Both the position numbers and the translations under genes were made by a program. Of a stretch of 64,000 nt of DNA, positions 57,447 to 64,000 are shown in pieces (position 1 is the stretch's first letter; each line of letters begins with the position of its first letter). The notes beneath the pieces are model-generated. The model was not told the DNA's origin and made no database searches. It saw nothing but the letters and a program-made list of their open reading frames with translations. Origin of the DNA: an uncultured Rhizobiaceae bacterium (GTDB lineage: Bacteria; Pseudomonadota; Alphaproteobacteria; Rhizobiales; Rhizobiaceae); assembly GCA_947259295.1 (NCBI GenBank), contig CAMYMG010000036.1, positions 1 to 64,000 of the forward strand, written 5' to 3'.

Positions 57447-58982
57447 TTGAGCAGCAACGACAGGGCGCGCGCAGCGTCGATCATCGACATCATGGCGGGC
57501 GGGCGCGCCGACGCACCGGCCGTCGGGGCGCCCGACAGGGCGACTGTCAGCCATGGCGGCCTACGCGAGCAAATCGCCCGGACGGCGGACGAACTCAACG
57601 CGCTCGGCATCGGACGTGGCGACCGGGTAGCCATCGTGCTGCCGAACGGCCCGGAAATGGCGGTCGCCTTCATTGCGCTCGCCGCAACCGCGACGACCGC
57701 GCCGCTCAACCCGGCCTACCGCGCCGAGGAACTGGAATTCTACCTCGGCGACATCGAGGCCAAGGCAGTTCTTGTCGGCGCCGAGGAGGACGGCCCGGTC
57801 ATCGCCGTGGCCGAAAAGCTCGGCATTGGCGTGCTGCGACTGAATTTCGCGCCGGACCGACCGGCCGGCAGTTTCCGCATCGAGGGCACGCCCATCGGCG
57901 CGCCCGCCACGCCCGGCCATGCAGGGCCTGACGACATCGCCCTCCTGCTCCACACATCCGGCACCACCTCGCGGCCCAAGCTGGTGCCGCTCAGCCAGGC
58001 CAATTTGGCAGCCTCGGCCCGCCATATCGGCGCGACGCTCGGCCTCGGACCGGACGATGTCTGCCTCAACATCATGCCGCTCTTCCACATTCACGGGTTG
58101 ATCGCCGCCGTGCTGTCCTCGCTCGCCGCCGGCGGCAGCGTGGTCTGCACCCCGGGCTTCAACGCGCTGCGGTTCTTCCAGTGGCTCGGCGATGCCACGC
58201 CGACCTGGTACACGGCGGTACCGACCATGCACCAGGCGATCCTGTCGCGCGCCGCGCGCAATCCCGAAATCGTCGCTGATGCAAAACTCCGCTTCATCCG
58301 CTCCTCCTCGGCCTCGCTGCCGGCGCAGGTCATGGCCGAGCTCGAATCGACCTTCGGCTGCCCGGTCATCGAATCCTACGGCATGACGGAAGCCGCCCAC
58401 CAGATGACCTCGAACCAGCTTCCGCCCGGCCAGCGCAAGCCGGGCAGCGTCGGCGCAGCGGCCGGGCCGGAGGTCGCCATCATGTCGCCCGATGGCCTGC
58501 TGATGCAGACCGGCCATGGCGGCGAGATTGTCATTCGCGGACCGAACGTGACGGCCGGCTACGAGAAGAACCCCGAGGCCAACGAGGCCGCCTTCGCCCA
58601 TGGCTGGTTCCACACCGGCGACCAGGGCGTGCTCGACGAGGACGGCTATCTGCGCGTCACCGGACGGCTGAAGGAGATCATCAACCGCGGCGGCGAAAAG
58701 ATTTCGCCGCTCGAGGTGGACGACGTGCTGATGGACCATCCCGCCGTCGCCCAGGTCGTGACCTTCGCCATGCCCCACCCCAAGCTCGGTGAAGAGGTCG
58801 CGGCGGCTATCGTGTTGCGGGAGGGGCTCGAGGCGACTGAGACCGAAATCCGTGGCTTCTGCTCGGAGCGGCTCGCTGACTTCAAGGTGCCGCGCCGCGT
58901 CCTTATCCTCGATGAAATCCCGAAGGGCGCCACCGGCAAGCTGCAGCGCATCGGCCTCGCAGCCAAGCTCGGGCTCGGCTAA
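57447..58982 (+). CDS. Acyl-CoA synthetase/AMP-forming ligase
   Basis: ANL-superfamily ligase of 511 residues, activating a carboxylic acid as acyl-AMP and then acyl-CoA. Motifs are LLLHTSGTTSRPKLVPL (P-loop), ESYGMTEAAHQM, WFHTGDQGVLDEDGYL and the catalytic Lys in PKGATGKLQR. The sequence type is close to oxalate-CoA ligase/FadD-like enzymes. The substrate is unknown; a carboxylate produced by the B6 pathway is possible. The start is TTG 57447 behind a strong AGGAGG; the track extension is a shadow of the dehydrogenase. The stop overlaps the next start as TAATG. Confidence 0.87.
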   Translation: MSSNDRARAASIIDIMAGGRADAPAVGAPDRATVSHGGLREQIARTADELNALGIGRGDRVAIVLPNGPEMAVAFIALAATATTAPLNPAYRAEELEFYLGDIEAKAVLVGAEEDGPVIAVAEKLGIGVLRLNFAPDRPAGSFRIEGTPIGAPATPGHAGPDDIALLLHTSGTTSRPKLVPLSQANLAASARHIGATLGLGPDDVCLNIMPLFHIHGLIAAVLSSLAAGGSVVCTPGFNALRFFQWLGDATPTWYTAVPTMHQAILSRAARNPEIVADAKLRFIRSSSASLPAQVMAELESTFGCPVIESYGMTEAAHQMTSNQLPPGQRKPGSVGAAAGPEVAIMSPDGLLMQTGHGGEIVIRGPNVTAGYEKNPEANEAAFAHGWFHTGDQGVLDEDGYLRVTGRLKEIINRGGEKISPLEVDDVLMDHPAVAQVVTFAMPHPKLGEEVAAAIVLREGLEATETEIRGFCSERLADFKVPRRVLILDEIPKGATGKLQRIGLAAKLGLG

Positions 58983-59965
58983 TGCGGGTCACGGTGTTCG
59001 GCGCCGGCGCCATCGGCGGTTATCTCGCGGCCAAGATGGCGGCCACGGGCCGCGTCGACCTGTCGGTCGTTGCGCGCGGCGCGCATCTCGCGGCGATCGA
59101 AAAGGACGGCCTGCGCCTCGTCGAGGACGGCAGGGAATCGGCGGTTCCCGTTCGCGCGGCCGAACGCGCAGCCGACCTCGGCGTGCAGGCCTATGTCGTT
59201 CTGGCGCTGAAGGCCCACTCGGTCGGTCCGGCGCTCGCCCAGATCGCACCGCTCGTCGGACCCGACACCGCCGTCGTCACCATGCAGAACGGCGTGCCCT
59301 GGTGGTACTTTTACAAGCTTGGCGGAGAACTCGACGGCACGCGCCTCGAAGCCGTCGATCCCGGCGGCGTCATCTGGAACGGGCTCGGACCCGAACGCGT
59401 CATCGGCTCGGTCGTCTACCCCGCCGTCGAGGTCGACGCGCCGGGACTGATCCGCCATGTCGAGGGGCGTCGCTTCTCGCTCGGAGAACCGTCCGGCGAA
59501 AAGAGCGACCGCGTCACCCGGCTTGCCGACGAAATGATCGCGGCCGGCCTGCAGGCGCCGGTGCGCGAAGACATCCGCAGCGAGATCTGGGTCAAGCTGT
59601 GGGGCAATCTCTGCTTCAACCCGATCTCCGCGCTGACCGGCAGCACGCTCGAGGCGATCGTCGCCGATGACGGCACGCGCGCGCTCGCCAAGGCAATGAT
59701 GCTGGAGGCGCAGGCCATCGGCCAGGCGCTCGGCGTCCGCTTCACCATCGACGTCGACCGCCGCATCAAGGGCGCCGGTGCCGTCGGCGCGCACAAGACC
59801 TCGATGCTGCAGGACCTCGAACGCGGCCGCCCGATGGAGATCGATGCGCTGGTCACCGCCGTTCAGGAACTCGGCCGCCTGACCGACAGGCCGACGCCGA
59901 CCATTGACACCGTGCTGGCGCTGGTGCGGCGGCTCGCCATCGAGCGCGGCTGCTACGCGCAGTAG
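58982..59965 (+). CDS. Ketopantoate reductase (PanE/ApbA)-family protein
   Basis: NADPH-type reductase of 327 residues with the Rossmann motif VTVFGAGAIGGYLAAK, MQNGVPWW after the cofactor domain, and a C-terminal helical domain with the catalytic Lys region EIWVKLWGNLCFNPI. Location at the end of the B6 operon, translationally coupled to the ligase, argues against plain pantothenate synthesis and for reduction of a 2-oxo acid intermediate. The substrate is unknown. Its stop is 4 nt from the convergent doeB stop. Confidence 0.82.
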   Translation: MRVTVFGAGAIGGYLAAKMAATGRVDLSVVARGAHLAAIEKDGLRLVEDGRESAVPVRAAERAADLGVQAYVVLALKAHSVGPALAQIAPLVGPDTAVVTMQNGVPWWYFYKLGGELDGTRLEAVDPGGVIWNGLGPERVIGSVVYPAVEVDAPGLIRHVEGRRFSLGEPSGEKSDRVTRLADEMIAAGLQAPVREDIRSEIWVKLWGNLCFNPISALTGSTLEAIVADDGTRALAKAMMLEAQAIGQALGVRFTIDVDRRIKGAGAVGAHKTSMLQDLERGRPMEIDALVTAVQELGRLTDRPTPTIDTVLALVRRLAIERGCYAQ

Positions 59966-59969
59966 CGCG

Positions 59970-60974
59970 TCAGTCGACCAGCACCGCCACCACCGAAGCG
60001 CAGTCGCCGGGCCTGATCAGGCCCGGAAAATGTCGCGCCGCCAGCACGCCCGACAGCTTGGCGCGGATGTCCTGCGGCGGCTGGCCGGTGCGTGTCGTGG
60101 CGTGCACGCGTGCGATGACCTCGCCCTTCTCGATCGGATCGCCGAGATCGACCATGGCCTCGTAAAGGCCCTCGTCCTCCGCGAAGGAGAAGCAGTCGAC
60201 CGACGGCATGTCGAGCCACTGCGTCGGCTTGCGCTCGACTGCGCCGGCAACGATGCCGGCATGTCGCAGCACGTTCATGACGCCAAGCCTTGCAATCCGC
60301 ACGGTCGTCGCGGTCGCCGTGCCGCCGCCGCCGAGTTCGGTCGTCACGAAGACCTTGCCCTGTTCCTCGGCCGCGGTGTCGTACATGCCGATAGCGTCGA
60401 TCTCCAGCATGCGCGCCGAATAGGGTGCGGAGAAGGCTTCGACGGCCTCCATGGCCCTCGCCTCGAGCGCCTTGTCCTCCAGCACATGCGCTGCACAGAA
60501 AGGCAGGAAATCGAGCGTGCGGCCGCCGGAATGAAAATCGAGCACCAGGTCCGCGCGTGGCAGCAGCTCGCGCTGGAAATAATCGGCGATCTTCTGCGTC
60601 ACCGTGCCGTCGGGCTTGCCCGGAAACAGCCGGTTCATGTTGCCCTTGTCGACTGGCGAGGTGCGCGTGCCGGCCTGGAACGCGGGATAGTTCATCGCCG
60701 GCACGATGATCACCGTTCCGGTCACGTCCTTCGGGTCGAGCGTGCGGGCAAGATCGTAGAGCGCCAGCGGGCCTTCATACTCGTCGCCGTGATTGCCGCC
60801 CGACAATAGCGCCACCGGGCCGTTGCCGTTCTTGATCACGCAGATCGGGATCATCACCGATCCCCAGGCGGAATCGTCGCGGCTGTAGGGCAGCCTCAGC
60901 ATGCCGTGCTGCACGCCGTCGCGGTCGTAGTCGACGGTCGGCGAGATCGGCGAAGGACGCAGCGCTTCGGCCAT
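59970..60974 (-). CDS. doeB: N-acetyl-diaminobutyrate deacetylase DoeB
   Basis: Zinc-dependent deacylase of the aspartoacylase/succinylglutamate desuccinylase family that removes acetate from N-acetyl-L-2,4-diaminobutyrate in ectoine breakdown. The 334-residue protein has zinc ligands in SGGNHGDEYEGP and VLDFHSGG, and TELGGGGTATATTVR later. The specific role comes from its place 4 nt after doeA. Also named eutE in some species. The ATG at 60974 fits the family start. Confidence 0.9.
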   Translation of the reverse strand: MAEALRPSPISPTVDYDRDGVQHGMLRLPYSRDDSAWGSVMIPICVIKNGNGPVALLSGGNHGDEYEGPLALYDLARTLDPKDVTGTVIIVPAMNYPAFQAGTRTSPVDKGNMNRLFPGKPDGTVTQKIADYFQRELLPRADLVLDFHSGGRTLDFLPFCAAHVLEDKALEARAMEAVEAFSAPYSARMLEIDAIGMYDTAAEEQGKVFVTTELGGGGTATATTVRIARLGVMNVLRHAGIVAGAVERKPTQWLDMPSVDCFSFAEDEGLYEAMVDLGDPIEKGEVIARVHATTRTGQPPQDIRAKLSGVLAARHFPGLIRPGDCASVVAVLVD

Positions 60975-60978
60975 CGGT

Positions 60979-62160
60979 CTACTCCTTGACGACCAGCATG
61001 CGCGGCACGTTGGCCAGGCATTCGACGCCGGTTTCGGTGATCAGGATCGATTCGGTAATCTCCAGCCCCATCGTCTCCAGCCACAGGCCTGTCATGAAGT
61101 GGAAGGTCATGCCGGGCCTGAGCTCGGTCCGGTCGCCGGGGCGCAGGCTCATCGTCCGCTCGCCCCAGTCCGGCGGATAAGAGAGGCCGATCGGGTAGCC
61201 GGTGCGGTTATCCTTGACGATGCCGTGCTTCTTCAACACCGCGAAGAAGCTGTTGGCGATGTCCTCGCAGGTGTTGCCGGGCTTGGCCGCCGCCAGCCCC
61301 GCCTCCATGCCCTCCAGCGTCGCCTTCTCGGCGTCGAGGAATGCCTGCGTCGGCTTGCCGAGGAACACGGTCCGCGAAAGCGGACAGTGGTAGCGGTTGT
61401 AGCACCCGGCAATCTCGAAGAACGTGCCCTCGCCGCTCTTCATCGGCTGGTCGTCCCATGTCAGGTGCGGCGCCGAAGCATCCGCGCCGGACGGCAACAG
61501 CGGCACGATCGCCGGGTAGTCGCCGCCCACACCGTCGACGCCGCGGGTGCCGGCATCGTAGATCTCGGCGACCAGGTCGCATTTGCGCATGCCAACCTCG
61601 ATCTTGTCGACGATGCGCTCGTGCATTGCCTCGACGATCCGCGCCGCCTTGCGCATGTAGTCGATCTCGGTCGGGCTTTTCACCGCCCGCTGCCAGTTGA
61701 CCAGCGCGGTCGCGTCGACGAAGCGCGCATTCGGCAGATGCTTTTGCAGCGAGGCGAAGGCGGCGGCCGAAAAATAGTAGTTGTCCATCTCGACGCCGGT
61801 ACGGAGATTGCCCCAGCCCCGCTCGCTGATCAGCTGCGACAGCACGTCCATCGGATGCCGCACCGTCGACTGCACGTAGTGATCGGCATAGCCGACGATG
61901 TTGCCGTGATCGAGATAGGCCGTGCGCTTGGCGCCATTGGCGTCCTGCCCGCGTCCGAACCAGACGGGCTCGCCCGTCGGCGGCACGATCACCGCCTGAT
62001 GCACATAGAACGACCAGCCGTCATAGCCGGTCAGCCATGCCATGTTCGACGGGTCCGAGACGATCAGCAGGTCGACGCCGCGCACATCCATCGCCTGCCT
62101 GGTCTTTGCCAGCCGGTCGGCATATTCCGCGCGCGAGAATTTCAATCTGGGTTCGCTCAT
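60979..62160 (-). CDS. doeA: Ectoine hydrolase DoeA (M24 family)
   Basis: Opens the ectoine ring to N-acetyl-diaminobutyrate. The 393-residue M24 (aminopeptidase P-like) protein has the creatinase-like N-terminal domain (LLIVSDPSNMAWLTGYDGW) and a C-terminal pita-bread domain. In place of some metal ligands of true peptidases it has GGDYPAIVPLLPSG and HLTWDDQPM, as expected for ectoine hydrolases. Also called eutD. The ATG at 62160 (MSEPRLKFSR) is standard. Second last gene of the operon eutB-eutC-doeA-doeB. Confidence 0.93.
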   Translation of the reverse strand: MSEPRLKFSRAEYADRLAKTRQAMDVRGVDLLIVSDPSNMAWLTGYDGWSFYVHQAVIVPPTGEPVWFGRGQDANGAKRTAYLDHGNIVGYADHYVQSTVRHPMDVLSQLISERGWGNLRTGVEMDNYYFSAAAFASLQKHLPNARFVDATALVNWQRAVKSPTEIDYMRKAARIVEAMHERIVDKIEVGMRKCDLVAEIYDAGTRGVDGVGGDYPAIVPLLPSGADASAPHLTWDDQPMKSGEGTFFEIAGCYNRYHCPLSRTVFLGKPTQAFLDAEKATLEGMEAGLAAAKPGNTCEDIANSFFAVLKKHGIVKDNRTGYPIGLSYPPDWGERTMSLRPGDRTELRPGMTFHFMTGLWLETMGLEITESILITETGVECLANVPRMLVVKE

Positions 62161-62197
62161 TGTTTCCTCGGGTCATTCTTGGGCCTCGCGGCCATAT

Positions 62198-63190
62198 TCA
62201 GCTATCGAATGGCGTGCCGGCGCCCGCGGCCAGCGCGCGGTCGCGCGCCAGCGTGGCGATGGCCGTGTCCTGCACCCCGGTGCCGGTCAGGTCGGCGACG
62301 GTCAGGTCGCCCGGAGATTTGCGACCACTCGCCTCGCCGGCGACGATCTGCCCGAGTTCGGCAAGCTCGGCATCGGCCTGCACCAGCCCGGCCTCGATGG
62401 CGTGGTGAAGTTCGCCGAGCCGCCTTGTCTGCTTCAGGCTGTCGGCGACATAGAGCCCAGCCCGCGCCACGATTGTCGGCTCGATCTCGTTCTTGTGCTC
62501 GGCGTCGGAGCCCATCGCGGTGATGTGCTGGCCGGGCCACAACCAGGCGGCCTTCAGCACCGGCTCGGTCGCCGGCGTGGTTGTCACCACGATGTCGGCG
62601 TCTGCCACGGCGCGATCCGGCTCCGGCTCGTAGCGCACCAGTATGCCGAGCCGCTCGCGCAGATCGGCCGCTGTGGCCGCGGCCTTGGCGCCGTCGCGTG
62701 CCCAGATTCGCGCCTCCTTGATCGGCCGCACCAGCATCAGCGCCTCCAGCTGCAGGCGCGCCTGCACGCCGGCGCCGAAGATCGCCGCGATCGAGGAATC
62801 CTCGCGAGACAGGTGTTTTGCCGCCACCGCGCCGGCAGCGGCCGTCCGCACGTCCGTCAGGTAGCCATTGTCGAGCAGCAGCGCCTCGACCTGCCCGGTT
62901 TTGGCCGAGAAGAGCACCATCATCCCGCTGGTGCTCGGCAGGCCGATCTTCGGATTGTCGAAGAAGCCGGGGCTGATCTTGATGGCAAAGCCGTCTATGC
63001 CGGGCACATAGGCGGTCTTCACGTCGACCTCGCCATGGTGCTCGGGAATGTCGAGCCTGAGGATCGGCGGCATCGCAACCGGCAGCGTCGCCAGAGCCCT
63101 GAAGGCGTTTTCCACGCAGGTGACTGCGTCGAGATCGAGTTTCACCACGCTGCGCAGGTCGGCCTCGGTCAGGATGGTCATCCGGGGCAT
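62198..63190 (-). CDS. eutC: EutC, ornithine cyclodeaminase-like ectoine enzyme
   Basis: Member of the ornithine cyclodeaminase/mu-crystallin family found in hydroxyectoine utilisation operons. The 330-residue protein has the conserved Lys and Gly in FAIKISPGFFDN, the NAD fold SIAAIFGAGVQARLQLEAL and ITAMGSDAEHKNEIEP. Its exact reaction in the pathway is not settled; a role together with EutB in processing the hydroxylated diaminobutyrate intermediate is proposed. The ATG at 63190 (MPRMTILTEADL) has GGAGG seven bases upstream. Confidence 0.88.
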   Translation of the reverse strand: MPRMTILTEADLRSVVKLDLDAVTCVENAFRALATLPVAMPPILRLDIPEHHGEVDVKTAYVPGIDGFAIKISPGFFDNPKIGLPSTSGMMVLFSAKTGQVEALLLDNGYLTDVRTAAAGAVAAKHLSREDSSIAAIFGAGVQARLQLEALMLVRPIKEARIWARDGAKAAATAADLRERLGILVRYEPEPDRAVADADIVVTTTPATEPVLKAAWLWPGQHITAMGSDAEHKNEIEPTIVARAGLYVADSLKQTRRLGELHHAIEAGLVQADAELAELGQIVAGEASGRKSPGDLTVADLTGTGVQDTAIATLARDRALAAGAGTPFDS

Positions 63191-63221
63191 GGGGTAACCT
63201 CCAAAGCGAGAGCTTCTCGCC

Positions 63222-63377
63222 AGCTCCCTCTGGCCTGCCCGCCATCTCCCCCACAAGGGGGGAGATCAGCAGCGCCGCCGACGACGGATTTTCCTCGAAA
63301 CAGAAACTGAGCACAGCCCGAAATGACGGCCAATCTCCCCCCTTGTGGGGGAGATGTCCGGCAGGACAGAGGGGGGC
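63222..63377. repeat. Long intergenic inverted repeat (rhizobial palindrome)
   Basis: Two arms of about 45 nt face each other across 66 nt. The left arm contains CATCTCCCCCACAAGGGGGG, the right arm CCCCCCTTGTGGGGGAGATG, and similarity continues into the flanking GCAGG/AGAGGG sequence with few mismatches. Such CCCCCTTGTGGGGGAGA elements are common between genes in Mesorhizobium-like genomes. It lies inside the ectoine operon, between eutB and eutC, and as RNA would form a large hairpin. Confidence 0.8.
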
Positions 63378-63404
63378 GCGAAAGAACGCTGCCCTTGAAT
63401 GCCT

Positions 63405-64000
63405 TCATGCTGCCTGCTCCCTGGCGGCGTCGCCGCAGACGATGCTGCGGTGCTGCGCCATGTCGATGTTGCGTCCCGACAGCAGCGCCACCACCGGCCC
63501 CTCCGACCTGATCTTGCCGGCCAGCAGTGCGGCGATCCCCACCGCGCCGCCGCCCTCTATGATCTCGCGCTCCTGTTCGTAGGCATGGCGCACACCCGCC
63601 GCGATTTCCTCCTCCGACAGCAGGATCACCTCGTCCAGCAGGTCGCGGCACATGGCGAAGGTCAGCTGGTTGTCGAGCCCGACCCCGCCGCCGAGCGAGT
63701 CCGCCAGCGTCGGCAGTTCCTCGACCAGCACCGGCTTTCCCGCATCGAGGCTCGCCTTCATCGCCGCGCCGCGCGCCATCGAGATGCCGATCACCCTGAC
63801 GTCGGGGTTGAGGGCCTTCACCGCGGCGGCGATGCCCGCCGCCAGTCCGCCTCCGGACAGCGGCACCAGCACCGTCGCCGCATCAGGCACAGCTTCCATC
63901 ATCTCCAGCCCGACCGTCCCCTGCCCGGCGACGATCGCCGGATGATCGAAAGGCGGCAGCATGATCAGCCCCTCCTCGGCGACCAGCCGGTCGACCTCCT
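63405..64000 (-). CDS. eutB: EutB, threonine dehydratase-like (5' end cut)
   Basis: PLP fold-type II enzyme of hydroxyectoine utilisation; only the C-terminal 198 or so residues are in the window. Visible are MLPPFDHPAIVAGQGT, the PLP phosphate-binding loop PLSGGGLAAGIA, and the C-terminal GGGAVGIAALLAGKI. The pattern is that of threonine/serine dehydratases; position upstream of eutC and doeA gives the EutB name. The frame stays open to the window edge (EVDRLVAEEGLI before the first Met seen), so the ATG at 63962 in the track is internal. Confidence 0.88.
   Translation of the reverse strand, partial: EVDRLVAEEGLIMLPPFDHPAIVAGQGTVGLEMMEAVPDAATVLVPLSGGGLAAGIAAAVKALNPDVRVIGISMARGAAMKASLDAGKPVLVEELPTLADSLGGGVGLDNQLTFAMCRDLLDEVILLSEEEIAAGVRHAYEQEREIIEGGGAVGIAALLAGKIRSEGPVVALLSGRNIDMAQHRSIVCGDAAREQAA

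Overview
The window comes from a high-GC alphaproteobacterium, most likely a Mesorhizobium or a close relative in the Phyllobacteriaceae (Hyphomicrobiales). The evidence is the alaS-recA order, a rhizobial-type SUF operon with a class I cysteine desulfurase in front, the N-acetylglutaminylglutamine amide osmolyte genes, and vitamin B6 catabolic proteins that closely resemble, from memory, the characterised Mesorhizobium loti enzymes. No database search was possible, so all family names rest on motif and sequence recognition.

Positions 1-26450 look like chromosomal core. They hold alaS (cut by the left edge), recA with a LexA-like box and a terminator, a pseudouridine kinase/glycosidase pair (psuK, psuG), TfoX-N and GFA small proteins, and an AT-richer orphan coiled-coil membrane protein. 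Next come the SUF iron-sulfur genes on the minus strand (cysteine desulfurase, sufB, sufC, sufD, sufS, sufT, with sufA split off by an EF-hand gene). Then follow an alpha/beta hydrolase, a DUF1508 protein with a histone H1-like tail, anmK, tyrS with a compositionally odd 3' end, a giant AsmA-like protein, a Bcp peroxiredoxin, a 23-residue membrane protein, an M23 peptidase, and tRNA-Asp and tRNA-Val.

Positions 26470-37754 carry two transport and osmolyte units. The first is a GntR regulator divergent from a polyamine-type ABC transporter plus an Asp/Glu/hydantoin racemase. The second is a MarR regulator divergent from the NAGGN operon (asnO, ngg, M42 peptidase).

Positions 37775-59965 form a large vitamin B6 degradation cluster. 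Pyridoxine 4-oxidase and pyridoxamine-pyruvate aminotransferase make pyridoxal. Pyridoxal 4-dehydrogenase and 4-pyridoxolactonase make 4-pyridoxate. 4-pyridoxate dehydrogenase and FHMPC dehydrogenase make 3-hydroxy-2-methylpyridine-4,5-dicarboxylate. The classical next enzymes (HMPDC decarboxylase, MHPC oxygenase, acetamidomethylene-succinate hydrolase) are absent from the window. In their place sit a gentisate/salicylate-type cupin dioxygenase, a LVIVD beta-propeller, a RidA deaminase and a glutathione transferase, which could form an alternative ring-opening route. The cluster also has a TRAP transporter, a BMP-type ABC transporter, an acyl-CoA ligase and a PanE-like reductase. A FadR-type GntR regulator and a repeated TTGGTTGA/TCAACCAA motif suggest common control.

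Positions 59970-64000 hold the minus-strand ectoine/hydroxyectoine catabolic genes (eutB cut by the right edge, eutC, doeA, doeB), with a long inverted repeat between eutB and eutC.
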